A stretch of DNA of 64,000 nucleotides, from positions 1 through 64,000 of the forward strand of contig NZ_MSSW01000001.1 of the NCBI RefSeq assembly GCF_002150685.1, read 5' to 3'. Position 1 is the first letter of the stretch, and each line of letters opens with the position of its first letter. A program made the position numbers and the translations under genes. The notes under the pieces are model-generated. The model worked only from the letters and a program-made list of their open reading frames with translations. It searched no databases and was not told where the DNA came from. Positions 54,237 to 61,756 of this stretch are shown piece by piece. Source of the DNA: Algoriphagus antarcticus. Lineage in GTDB: Bacteria > Bacteroidota > Bacteroidia > Cytophagales > Cyclobacteriaceae.

Positions 54237-54244
54237 CAAAATTA
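54237..54244 (-). promoter_or_regulatory. -7 element of the carB promoter
   Basis: On the minus strand TAATTTTG fits TAnnTTTG about 48 bp before the carB ATG. The -33 element is not clear. Confidence 0.5.
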
Positions 54245-54356
54245 AAAAAATATTCTGAAGGGGCACGGTAAAACGGTAAAGAAATCAAAAACTCCTTTTG
54301 AACTCTTAGCAATTTTCATTAGGAATTGTTTCGTTATTGGCAAATAATTGAATTGG

Positions 54357-54378
54357 ATTTATTGGTAAACCAATAAAT
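54357..54378. promoter_or_regulatory. Operator palindrome upstream of kdgK, GntR (UxuR/ExuR) type
   Basis: ATTTATTGGT at 54357-54366 and ACCAATAAAT at 54369-54378 form a perfect 10-bp inverted repeat with a 2-bp spacer. The core TTGGT-NN-ACCAA is the known half-site plan of hexuronate regulators of the GntR family (UxuR, ExuR). It lies 40 bp upstream of the likely -7 element of kdgK. Regulation by a hexuronate or KDG-responsive repressor is inferred from the site and the genes controlled. Confidence 0.7.
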
Positions 54379-54417
54379 GGCGTTTATTATTGTCTAATCA
54401 TTAAGATCAAAAGGGAT

Positions 54418-54425
54418 TAAATTTG
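54418..54425 (+). promoter_or_regulatory. -7 element of the kdgK-eda promoter
   Basis: TAAATTTG fits TAnnTTTG. TTG at 54390-54392 is the nearest -33 candidate, though the 25-bp spacing is long. The ATG follows 48 bp later. Confidence 0.55.
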
Positions 54426-54472
54426 AAATTCCTATTTTTCGATAAATCCAAAAAAAGTAAAACAGCCTATAG

Positions 54473-55468
54473 ATGAATAAAAGAATAATCACACTTGGCG
54501 AAATCATGCTGCGACTCTCCACACCCGGCCATGAGCGCTTCATCAACACACAATCTTACGAAGTAAATTACGGCGGTGCCGAAGCAAATGTGGCTGTTTC
54601 ACTCGCCAATTGGGGATTATCCGTAGCCCATGTGACTTCATTTCCAGACCACGAAATCGGTAAATCCGCTGTGAATAGACTTAGATTTGCGGGAGTGGAC
54701 ACCTCTTTTATTCGGTATAACGAAGGAAGAATGGGCGTGTATTTTGTCGAAAACGGAGCAATGCAGCGCTCCTCAAAAATCATCTACGACCGCTTTGATT
54801 CTGCTTTTGCTCAGGTCAATGTGAAAGATTTTGATTGGGAAAAAATATTTGAAGGCGCGGACTGGTTTCACTGGACAGGAATTACTCCAGCCATTTCCCA
54901 ATCCGCCGCAGATCTTTGCAACGCTGCAATAAAGGCTGCTTCTAAGCTTGGCGTGAAAATAAGTGCAGACATTAATTACCGTAGAAATCTATGGCAATAC
55001 GGCAAAGATCCGATAGAAATCATGCCTGAGTTGATAGGCCCTTCACATTTGATTATTGCAGGGCTGACTGACTTCGAAAACTGTTTGGGCATCACTGAGA
55101 CAGACTATCTGCAAGCTTGCGAAAAGGCAAAATCCATGTGTCCTTCTTTAAAATACGTATCGACAACACATCGAGAATCTATCAGTGCATCTGAAAATAA
55201 CCTAAGCGGACTTCTTTGGAATGGACAATCTCTCCTCGAATCCAAAACCTACGAAATGACTCATATCGTGGACAGAATTGGAGGCGGAGATGCCTACATG
55301 GCTGGCCTGATTTATGGCTTACTCAGTTCTGAAGATCAGAATGCATTGGATTTTGCAATGGCTGCTTCGGTACTGAAGCACTCTATTCCAGGGGACGCAA
55401 ATTTCGTCTCGGTAGATGAGGTGAATCAACTGGTGGAAGGGAAAAATGTAGGTAAACTTTTACGCTAA
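54473..55468 (+). CDS. kdgK: 2-keto-3-deoxygluconate kinase (PfkB family)
   Basis: The 331-aa sugar kinase has the PfkB signatures: IITLGEIMLRLSTPGHERF at the N-terminus with the GGAEANVAVSLANWG block near 37-51, and RIGGGDAYMAGLIYG near 265-280, where the Asp is the catalytic base (DRIGGGDAY in place of the common GAGDAF). It phosphorylates 2-keto-3-deoxygluconate to KDPG. eda, which splits KDPG, follows 100 bp later, so the two make pyruvate and glyceraldehyde 3-phosphate from hexuronates. The operator palindrome upstream supports substrate-controlled expression. Confidence 0.93.
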   Translation: MNKRIITLGEIMLRLSTPGHERFINTQSYEVNYGGAEANVAVSLANWGLSVAHVTSFPDHEIGKSAVNRLRFAGVDTSFIRYNEGRMGVYFVENGAMQRSSKIIYDRFDSAFAQVNVKDFDWEKIFEGADWFHWTGITPAISQSAADLCNAAIKAASKLGVKISADINYRRNLWQYGKDPIEIMPELIGPSHLIIAGLTDFENCLGITETDYLQACEKAKSMCPSLKYVSTTHRESISASENNLSGLLWNGQSLLESKTYEMTHIVDRIGGGDAYMAGLIYGLLSSEDQNALDFAMAASVLKHSIPGDANFVSVDEVNQLVEGKNVGKLLR

Positions 55469-55476
55469 AAACAACT

Positions 55477-55563
55477 ATGAAATCGAGCATGACTCAAGAG
55501 TCACACACTGAAATAATTATAAACACTGCGAGATTCCATATGACCACTGAAAAACAATTATAA
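55477..55563 (+). CDS. Putative 28-aa leader peptide upstream of eda (leader repeat copy C)
   Basis: ATG at 55477 to TAA at 55563 encodes MKSSMTQESHTEII followed by INTARFHMTTEKQL. It matches copy B upstream of asd in length, in 19 of 28 residues and in the distance to the next gene (4 nt). It starts only 9 bp after the kdgK stop. The DNA contains GACTC-AA-GAGTC and an outer imperfect inverted repeat, so a non-coding structured repeat is the alternative view. It fills nearly the whole kdgK-eda gap. Confidence 0.5.
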   Translation: MKSSMTQESHTEIIINTARFHMTTEKQL

Positions 55564-55567
55564 ACAT

Positions 55568-56227
55568 ATGAGATTTTCAAACAGTGAGATGCTAAAAGCC
55601 ATGAGTGAGACAGGAATGATTCCTGTGTTCAACCATGTAGATATAGAAGTGGCAAAAGGCGTACTCGACGCTTCCTATAAAGCGGGAATTCGAGTTTTTG
55701 AATTCACCAACCGAGCTACGAACTCTCTTGAGGTTTTCAAAAAGCTATATACGTACGCCGGAAAATATCCTGATATGGTGATGGGTATAGGCACCATCTT
55801 CACCACTGAAGATGCAAATGCTTTCATCGAAGCAGGAGCAGATTTTATCGTTTCTCCGGCTTTGGTCCCAGAACTAGCCGTGCATTGCAATTCCAGGGAA
55901 GTTTTTTGGATTCCGGGATGCGCGACCATGTCTGAAATTTTTCAGGCAAAAAAGCTTGGTGCCACTTTGGTAAAAGCTTTCCCAGGAAACGTGGTGGGAT
56001 CGGCATTTGTCGCTGCTGCCAAATCTGTTTACCCTGAGCTACACATCATGCCAACTGGCGGCGTGGAACCTACGGAAGAAAACTTGAAAGAATGGTTTGA
56101 TGCAGGAGTATTCTGTGTGGGAATGGGTTCTCAGCTTTTCAAAAAGGACTGGATCAAAAATCAGCAATTCGATCTTTTGGAAAATAAAATAGGGAATACA
56201 CTGAAGATTATCAAGACTTGTAAGTAG
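55568..56227 (+). CDS. eda: KDPG / 4-hydroxy-2-oxoglutarate aldolase
   Basis: The 219-aa class I aldolase shows FEFTNRATNSLEVF, GIGTIFTTEDANAFIEAGADFIVSP, WIPGCATMSEIFQAKKLGA and LVKAFPGNVVG with the Schiff-base Lys at about 136, then IMPTGGVEPTEENL. It cleaves 2-keto-3-deoxy-6-phosphogluconate to pyruvate and glyceraldehyde 3-phosphate. It is the last gene of the kdgK unit and ends at a strong bidirectional terminator. The start follows a leader repeat element, not an obvious Shine-Dalgarno sequence. Confidence 0.95.
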   Translation: MRFSNSEMLKAMSETGMIPVFNHVDIEVAKGVLDASYKAGIRVFEFTNRATNSLEVFKKLYTYAGKYPDMVMGIGTIFTTEDANAFIEAGADFIVSPALVPELAVHCNSREVFWIPGCATMSEIFQAKKLGATLVKAFPGNVVGSAFVAAAKSVYPELHIMPTGGVEPTEENLKEWFDAGVFCVGMGSQLFKKDWIKNQQFDLLENKIGNTLKIIKTCK

Positions 56228-56233
56228 TCAATT

Positions 56234-56283
56234 TTTGTAAGTGGTAAGTTGTCATCAATCTTAAACGACTTACCACTTACAAA
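56234..56283. terminator. Bidirectional terminator between eda and the GNAT gene
   Basis: TTTGTAAGTGGTAAGT at 56234-56249 pairs perfectly with ACTTACCACTTACAAA at 56268-56283 around an 18-nt loop. It serves the two converging genes. Confidence 0.85.
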
Positions 56284-56285
56284 CT

Positions 56286-56792
56286 TTACTTTTTTAGCGG
56301 AGAAATCAACTCATAGTACTGCTCCAATAATGACACGCCGAAATTCTGTGATTTCATTTCGCTAATCTTACGAAAGCCCATTTTTTCGTACAAACTAACA
56401 GCAGCGTCTAACCCCGAAGTAGTGTATAAATAAGCGGCTTCATAGTTAGAATCCCTATAAAACTCCAACCATTCGTTCATCAGTCTGCTTCCAATTCCCC
56501 GCCCACGAAATTCTTTTACTAGGATAAAATACCTCAGCTGAGCCCGATTGGTAGGCCTGTGCATAAGCAAGACAAAACCTACCATTCTGCCTTCACTTTC
56601 CACCACCCAAACTCTATCCTTTTTAGGATTGTATGCACGATAAAATTCAAGTAAACTTTCCATCACATACGCTTCAAAGCCAAGTCCAAAATCATGCTCT
56701 TCTGAATAAACATTTCCATGCAAAGCAGCCACCTGACCCAGGTCTCCAGGCTTAAGTGTATTTCTGATTAAAAATTCAGGAGGGCTTTGCAT
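56286..56792 (-). CDS. GNAT-family N-acetyltransferase
   Basis: The 168-aa protein has the GNAT core: VAALHGNVYSEEHDFG at the start, VWVVESEGRMVGFVLL (strands 2-4), LRYFILVKEFRGRGIGSRLM near 91-110, which holds the acetyl-CoA loop (RGRGIGS), and AAYLYTTSGLDAAVSLYEKMGFRKI near the end. The acceptor substrate is unknown. The gene is alone between the eda terminator and a 300-bp gap. Confidence 0.9.
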   Translation of the reverse strand: MQSPPEFLIRNTLKPGDLGQVAALHGNVYSEEHDFGLGFEAYVMESLLEFYRAYNPKKDRVWVVESEGRMVGFVLLMHRPTNRAQLRYFILVKEFRGRGIGSRLMNEWLEFYRDSNYEAAYLYTTSGLDAAVSLYEKMGFRKISEMKSQNFGVSLLEQYYELISPLKK

Positions 56793-57021
56793 CCAATTAA
56801 AATAGCAAAAACTGATGAAACCTCCCTCCGTAGTGTGATAAAAAAATCGGTAATGAAGGACTGTGGAAAATGAGAAAATAGAACTTGTTGAAGAAAGTTT
56901 GAAATAAAATGTAAAGTTGTAAGCTGAACCTTAAAACTGAAATTAACTGAAATAAATGTTCATTGATATTTCCAAAAAGAGTTAAGGAATAAACAAGAAC
57001 AACTACTGGAAAGTCAATCAG
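56793..57021. other. Non-coding stretch between the GNAT and UPF0158 genes
   Basis: Together with the repeat and terminator to its right this gap is 308 bp. It is AT-rich, holds the GNAT promoter on the minus strand, and has no supported ORF. Confidence 0.5.
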
Positions 57022-57062
57022 CTGCGCCCTCTGCGAAACCCTCCGCGTCCACTGCGGTTAAA
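57022..57062. repeat. GCGAAACC-type intergenic repeat, copy 2
   Basis: CTGCGCCCTCTGCGAAACCC and the following TCCGCGTCCACTGCGGTTAAA match 51035-51070 in plan. It lies directly next to the terminator of the UPF0158 gene, as copy 1 lies next to the DUF4834 terminator. Confidence 0.7.
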
Positions 57063-57065
57063 CCC

Positions 57066-57094
57066 AAAAAAAAGCCATCCAAAATTGGACGGCT
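57066..57094 (-). terminator. Terminator of the UPF0158 gene
   Basis: On the minus strand AGCCGTCCAA pairs with TTGGATGGCT (one G-U pair), followed by eight T residues; it starts 6 bp after the stop codon. Confidence 0.9.
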
Positions 57095-57100
57095 ATTCAA

Positions 57101-57538
57101 TTATCCTTCAGTGAAGTTGAAGCTATCAACTTGCTCCTTGATCCAGTCGTAGTATTTTTCCTTCCGGAATTCTACCCAGTCCTTTTTGTATTTGGAGTCT
57201 TCGATCAAAAACTTGAACGCTGTATTTGCTTTAGGTTTGGTGAGCGAACTAACCAAATCATCAGCTAGATTTTTTTCTTTGACCCTCCGGTCAATAAAAT
57301 CCTGCATCATCTGATGCTCTTGAGCAGGCTCCATCTGAGTAAACTCGGCGTAATTGTCCGGGCTTTCCTCGATCTCATCCAGAACATCTTCTTCAGCATC
57401 AGTCAGATCATAATTATAATAATCCTCGTCATCTGGCATCTGATGAATCCTTTTCTTGTCGATCTGATAGAAACAGATCATTCCTTTGAGTAGTTGGGTT
57501 GAGATAAGGTCTATCTCCTTTTCAGTAAGCGAAAGCAT
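57101..57538 (-). CDS. UPF0158-family protein
   Basis: The 145-aa acidic protein fits UPF0158 (PF03682): an N-terminal helix (LTEKEIDLISTQLLKGMICF), a Tyr/Asp-rich segment (DDEDYYNYDLTDAEEDVLDE), MEPAQEHQMMQDFIDRRV, and the conserved end AFKFLIEDSKYKKDWVEFRKE with the Phe-x-x-x-Leu and Trp-x-x-Phe positions. Function is unknown for the family. It is a single-gene unit with its own terminator. Confidence 0.75.
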   Translation of the reverse strand: MLSLTEKEIDLISTQLLKGMICFYQIDKKRIHQMPDDEDYYNYDLTDAEEDVLDEIEESPDNYAEFTQMEPAQEHQMMQDFIDRRVKEKNLADDLVSSLTKPKANTAFKFLIEDSKYKKDWVEFRKEKYYDWIKEQVDSFNFTEG

Positions 57539-57633
57539 TGATGGTTTACAAAATTTTCAGAAAAATAGTGAAAGTCGAATTCTGATCAAATTCTAATATT
57601 AATTAAGCAATTGAAGCACCAATATAGTTGGAT

Positions 57634-58281
57634 TTACTCATTTGAATCAAGAATTCTCGAAAGCATTTCAATATCAATTTCGTGTCCACCGGAAAAAGTC
57701 AGTTTTTTTACTGCCTTACCCAGATTTTTGATCAATTGATGCTGTATTTCAATGCTTTCCGGAGTGATAAATTCATCCTGATCTCCCAAAACTAAGGTAA
57801 ACTTTGTCTTCGAGAATTTCTCCCTCGCATCTTCCAAAATCATATCCTGAGCAAAACCGCCTGCCCAAAGTACCAATAAATTCACTTCACCTATCCATCG
57901 ACTTCCCCAACGTGTAGCAGTTGCCGCACCCTGAGAGAATCCCAACACATTGATTTTTGGTCTTTCCAGATACTGAGAAAGCAATTCTCCCATCAACAGA
58001 TCAAGAAAGCGGTGGTTGTTTCGAATAGCTGTTTCTCGCTCATGCTTGGTCATCCAGTTCGCACCTACTCTCCCCGAAAAACCATCGAGATATCCGTAAT
58101 TAGTTGCTTCAGGTGCTACAAAAAGTCGATCAGGAGAATCAAAACCCTGGAACTTTCTGAGGAAAAACTCCGCTAATTGCCCATAACCGTGCAATACCAG
58201 CCATATTTCTTTCTCTTGGAAAGTAGGCTCATGTGAGACGGAATACTGCGCTTGATACTGATAACTGATACTTTTCTTCAA
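57634..58281 (-). CDS. Alpha/beta-hydrolase, phospholipase/carboxylesterase type
   Basis: The 215-aa protein has the hydrolase fold: EIWLVLHGYGQLAEFFLRKF (oxyanion-side loop HGYGQ), VLGFSQGAATATRWGSRW with the nucleophile Ser near residue 115 (GFSQG), TLVLGDQDEFITPESIEI with the Asp near 181, and FSGGHEIDIEML with the His near 200. A Ser-Asp-His triad is therefore complete. This type cleaves esters of short to medium chains; the substrate here is unknown. It lies 4 bp after cdd and is co-transcribed with it. Confidence 0.85.
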   Translation of the reverse strand: MKKSISYQYQAQYSVSHEPTFQEKEIWLVLHGYGQLAEFFLRKFQGFDSPDRLFVAPEATNYGYLDGFSGRVGANWMTKHERETAIRNNHRFLDLLMGELLSQYLERPKINVLGFSQGAATATRWGSRWIGEVNLLVLWAGGFAQDMILEDAREKFSKTKFTLVLGDQDEFITPESIEIQHQLIKNLGKAVKKLTFSGGHEIDIEMLSRILDSNE

Positions 58282-58285
58282 AACC

Positions 58286-58768
58286 CTAGGCGTTCAGATC
58301 GTCAAACTTAAAAGGCAAAAGCGTCTGGATCCCAGGAAATCGAAGTACACTTCCATCAGGATTTTGGATCAAAATAGAAATTGGTCTATTAAATCTCATT
58401 TCCATTTCGTTGATCGTCTGCCGGCAAAGCCCACAAGGCGAAACTCCCGCCCAGTTCTCCTCACCCTTTCTTCTCGCCACAATCGCAATTTCCTTCACTG
58501 CAAGATCCGGAAAATTGGCTCCAGCATACCCAAGCACCAATCGCTCTGCACAAACTCCTACTGGGAAACTTACATTTTCCTGATTACTAGATTGCAATAT
58601 TTCGCCGGATTCAAGCCGGACTGCCGCCCCTACATGAAAGTCTGAATAAGGCGCATAGGCGCTTTCAGACACTTTTCTTGCCCGCATCATCACCTGCTGC
58701 TCTTCTATCGTCAGTTCCTCCCAAGCCAGTTCTTCAAACTCAGCTTCTATTTTTATTTTCTTGCTCAT
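58286..58768 (-). CDS. cdd: Cytidine deaminase
   Basis: The 160-aa protein has the zinc deaminase motif: ESAYAPYSDFHVGAAVRLES, VGVCAERLVLGYAGAN with the Cys-Ala-Glu near 72-74, and VSPCGLCRQTINEMEMRFN with the two zinc Cys near 106-109. It converts cytidine and deoxycytidine to uridine and deoxyuridine. The usual homotetrameric form is about 130-160 aa, so the length fits. It is the first gene of a unit with the hydrolase. Confidence 0.95.
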   Translation of the reverse strand: MSKKIKIEAEFEELAWEELTIEEQQVMMRARKVSESAYAPYSDFHVGAAVRLESGEILQSSNQENVSFPVGVCAERLVLGYAGANFPDLAVKEIAIVARRKGEENWAGVSPCGLCRQTINEMEMRFNRPISILIQNPDGSVLRFPGIQTLLPFKFDDLNA

Positions 58769-58888
58769 CGTTCTCTAATTGGAGTTTTCCTAACGATTAA
58801 GGTAGGGAATTGTTCCTTTTAATATTCTCTCGCTAATTTTTTACCCTAAAATATATTCTCCATTTTAGTCAGAGCAACTCAAGATATC

Positions 58889-60220
58889 ATGTATACAATT
58901 CTGATTTTAGGTGGCGGAAAATCTGCCATATTTCTGATCGATTTCCTGGCGGAAAGCTGCCAAACCAAAACTCGTAAATTAATCTTGGCAGATATCAATC
59001 TGGCCTCTGCTCAGCAAAAGCTTAAAAATCAGCCAAATACCCAAGCAAGGCAGCTAGACATTGAAAATATGGATGCCCGACAATCTCTCGTCATAGAAGC
59101 TGATGTAGTGATTTCTATGCTACCAGCTTTTATGCATCCCATAGTAGCAAAGGATTGTCTGGAATTTGGAAAGCACTTTTTTTCGGCCTCTTATGAATCC
59201 GAACAAATGCGGGAGATGAAATCAGAAATCGAAGCAAAAGGCTTGTTTTTCCTGAATGAATGCGGCTTGGACCCTGGAATCGATCATATGTCAGCCATGA
59301 AGATTATCAACTTTGCAAAGTCAAAAGGCGAAGAAATCATCTCTTTCAAATCCTATTGCGGTGGACTTCTCGCGCCCGAATCTGAGGATAATCCCTGGAA
59401 ATACAAATTCACCTGGAATCCGAGAAATGTGGTGCTGGCTGGCCAGGGCACATCTCGCTACATAGAAAAAGGCGATTTGAAGTTTATCCCATACCATCAG
59501 CTTTTCAACCGACTCGAAACTATTCAATTCCCTGAATTGGGGGATTTTGATGGCTATCCCAATCGGGATTCGCTCAGCTATAGAAGCCTGTATGGATTAA
59601 GGAATATAGATACCATCCTCCGTGGTACTCTGAGAAGAGATGGCTTCTGCAAAGCTTGGAATGTATTCGTACAGCTGGGCATGTGCGATGATAGTTTTCA
59701 GATGAATTTGCCCGAAAACACCACGATGAGACAGTTAATGAACTCATTTTTGCCCTACAATCCAGCCCTTACTGTAGAAGAAAAACTTGGCAATCTGATC
59801 CCTGATTTTGATTTCCCTGCATGGGAGAAAATCCAGTGGTTGGGATTCTTTGGAGATGAGTTGCTGCCCCAGACAACGGGATCTCCGGCTGTCATTTTAC
59901 AGTCAATTCTTGAGAAAAACTGGAAGCTTTACCCAGAAGATAAGGACATGATCGTGATGCAGCATCTCTTCCAAATCAAAACTGAAGAAGGTATCAAAGA
60001 AATCAGATCAAGTCTGGTATGTTTTGGCGAAGATGCCACCTACACTGCAATGGCAAAGACAGTCGGACTTCCATTGGCCATTGCAGTAGATTTATTTCTG
60101 GATGGAAAAATCCACCTAAAAGGCCTCCACATCCCTGTGCTTCCTGAAATTTACAATCCTATTTTAGATGAGTTGAGCAGGAGAGGGATTCGATTTAAAG
60201 AAGAAGAAAGAGCAATCTGA
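58889..60220 (+). CDS. Saccharopine dehydrogenase-like oxidoreductase
   Basis: The 443-aa protein opens with a Rossmann fold (ILILGGGKSAIFLIDFLAES), then ADVVISMLPAFMHPIVAKDC near 70-90, FFLNECGLDPGIDHMSAM near 120-137 (the LDPG-D-H block of LYS9-type enzymes), and SYCGGLLAPESEDNPWKYKF near 155-175. The C-terminal part (MRQLMNSFLPYNP and onward) is the substrate domain. It fits the glutamate-forming saccharopine dehydrogenase/reductase group, used in lysine breakdown, but no partner lysine-ketoglutarate reductase gene is adjacent, so the exact substrate is uncertain. It is transcribed alone. Confidence 0.88.
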   Translation: MYTILILGGGKSAIFLIDFLAESCQTKTRKLILADINLASAQQKLKNQPNTQARQLDIENMDARQSLVIEADVVISMLPAFMHPIVAKDCLEFGKHFFSASYESEQMREMKSEIEAKGLFFLNECGLDPGIDHMSAMKIINFAKSKGEEIISFKSYCGGLLAPESEDNPWKYKFTWNPRNVVLAGQGTSRYIEKGDLKFIPYHQLFNRLETIQFPELGDFDGYPNRDSLSYRSLYGLRNIDTILRGTLRRDGFCKAWNVFVQLGMCDDSFQMNLPENTTMRQLMNSFLPYNPALTVEEKLGNLIPDFDFPAWEKIQWLGFFGDELLPQTTGSPAVILQSILEKNWKLYPEDKDMIVMQHLFQIKTEEGIKEIRSSLVCFGEDATYTAMAKTVGLPLAIAVDLFLDGKIHLKGLHIPVLPEIYNPILDELSRRGIRFKEEERAI

Positions 60221-60221
60221 G

Positions 60222-60356
60222 TATCCGCAATGATGCCAGTAGCCATATTCTTTTTTGGTTTACAGGCTTGGAGACCGAATACGGGTGACCGAAGATACCT
60301 TTATCTTGCATGAATTTAGTTTACACTTTAAGTATTTATTGGTACAATTGCGGATA
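60222..60356. mobile_element. MITE-like intergenic element, copy 1
   Basis: The 135-bp unit begins TATCCGCAAT and ends ATTGCGGATA, an imperfect terminal inverted repeat, and shares internal GACCGAATACGGGTGACCGA and GTTTAC blocks with 62948-63080. It has no coding potential. It lies between converging genes. Confidence 0.75.
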
Positions 60357-60371
60357 TACAAAAAGAATGGC

Positions 60372-61085
60372 TTAGGCTTTAAAACCCAGCAAAAAACCGG
60401 AGACTAAACTACCGTAGCTTTCATGCGGTGATCCATCTTCATTCTTGATAAAAATGGCTGAGGTTTCAAACTCATTTTGGTTTTTGGAAAAAGCGCAGAT
60501 CTCTCTTAGAATTTGTTTTCCAGGCTTGTCTTGTAGCGTAAATTTTGTTCCAAGAAATAATCCATACTTGTCAGCTTCTTTTTGAAAATCCAGCATTTGT
60601 CTTGGTGGAAGAATAATCCAGAACTGCCCATCTTCTTTTAAAAGCTGAACTACTTTTTCCAATAAATCCTGAAAGGAAAGCTCGTCCGTATGCAATGCCA
60701 TGTTGCGCTGCGCATCGGATGATTTCAAATGATCGGGGAAATAAGGCGGATTGCTCACGATCAGATCAAACTTCTGCTGGGGTTCGAAGTCTTGAAACCT
60801 ACCCTCCCAAAGCTGCATGCGATCCGAAAAGGTATTTGACCGAAAATTTTCAAATGCCTGAGAAGCAGCTTGCAAATCTATCTCAACCGCATGAATAGCT
60901 GCTTCAGGAAAGCGCTGGGCAAGCATCAAAGCAATCACTCCCGTGCCAGTCCCTACATCCAAGATTTCTTCTGGCGAAACTGCATGAGCCAAAGCTCCAA
61001 GCATCACAGCATCTGTACTGATTTTCATCGCACATTTATCCTGATTGACCCGAAACTGCTGAAACTGGAACCAGGAATTGGCCAT
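60372..61085 (-). CDS. tRNA1(Val) (adenine(37)-N6)-methyltransferase TrmN6-like
   Basis: The 237-aa protein has FRVNQDKCAMKISTDAVMLG at the N-terminus, ILDVGTGTGVIALMLAQRFP as SAM motif I (about 39-58), IHAVEIDLQAASQA, and LIVSNPPYFPDHLKSSD near 105-120 with the adenine-methylase NPPY motif. This is the YfiC/TrmN6 plan; the E. coli enzyme modifies A37 of tRNA-Val. Its start overlaps the stop of the upstream DUF2179 gene by one base (TAATG). Confidence 0.9.
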   Translation of the reverse strand: MANSWFQFQQFRVNQDKCAMKISTDAVMLGALAHAVSPEEILDVGTGTGVIALMLAQRFPEAAIHAVEIDLQAASQAFENFRSNTFSDRMQLWEGRFQDFEPQQKFDLIVSNPPYFPDHLKSSDAQRNMALHTDELSFQDLLEKVVQLLKEDGQFWIILPPRQMLDFQKEADKYGLFLGTKFTLQDKPGKQILREICAFSKNQNEFETSAIFIKNEDGSPHESYGSLVSGFLLGFKA

Positions 61086-61687
61086 TAAGTACGGGGCTTA
61101 CTGAAGAAGCTCATATTGAACCTTGGCTTATCATCCATCACGTTTAGATCATCTTCAGATACCCGCTTCACACTCTCAATAGTATAGAATGCTTTCTCAT
61201 CAACGCTTTTGACTTTGGCGATAAATTCAGTCAGACTGTCTCTTTTCATCACTGTGAAAAGCAGATTCACCTTTCCAAATCGTCCTTCTCCACCGACATT
61301 TGTAAACCGGAAATCTCGCACCTTCATATACTCGATCAATTCAGGAAGTGGCTGTGGCGTAATCACCCTGACCAGTACTCTACCCAAAGCCAATTTCTCC
61401 TCAAAGTACATTCCCACATAAGTACCTGTACCAAATCCGCCTGCATAAGCAACATAGGAAAGAGGATTGTCGATATTTTGAAAAATCTGTCCTATAGCCA
61501 TCAACCAAATCAATGCTTCAAAAAAGCCTAAAACTGGCGCAATATTCCTTTTCCCATTCATCATAAACATGATTCTCAGGGTGTTGATAGACACGTCGCA
61601 TACTCTCGCGCAGAAAATAAGCAAGGGCATAATCAGATAATCGAACAATTGTTCAGAGACGCCGAAGGATTGAAGGAATTCTTGCAT
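61085..61687 (-). CDS. UPF0316 membrane protein with DUF2179 domain
   Basis: The 200-aa protein has two or three membrane segments in its first half (LIMPLLIFCARVCDV; VLGFFEALIWLMAIGQIF; YVAYAGGFGTGTYVGMYF) and a cytoplasmic DUF2179 domain after residue 100 (RVLVRVITPQPLPELIEYMK). FTNVGGEGRFGKVNLLFTVM is the conserved loop of that domain. The gene is the first of a two-gene unit with trmN6. No function is known. Confidence 0.85.
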   Translation of the reverse strand: MQEFLQSFGVSEQLFDYLIMPLLIFCARVCDVSINTLRIMFMMNGKRNIAPVLGFFEALIWLMAIGQIFQNIDNPLSYVAYAGGFGTGTYVGMYFEEKLALGRVLVRVITPQPLPELIEYMKVRDFRFTNVGGEGRFGKVNLLFTVMKRDSLTEFIAKVKSVDEKAFYTIESVKRVSEDDLNVMDDKPRFNMSFFSKPRT

Positions 61688-61756
61688 GAAATTGGGATTC
61701 AGTTTGAAGCCGCAAAATTACACCCTATTCCATCAAGGACGAAATAATATTTGGAA

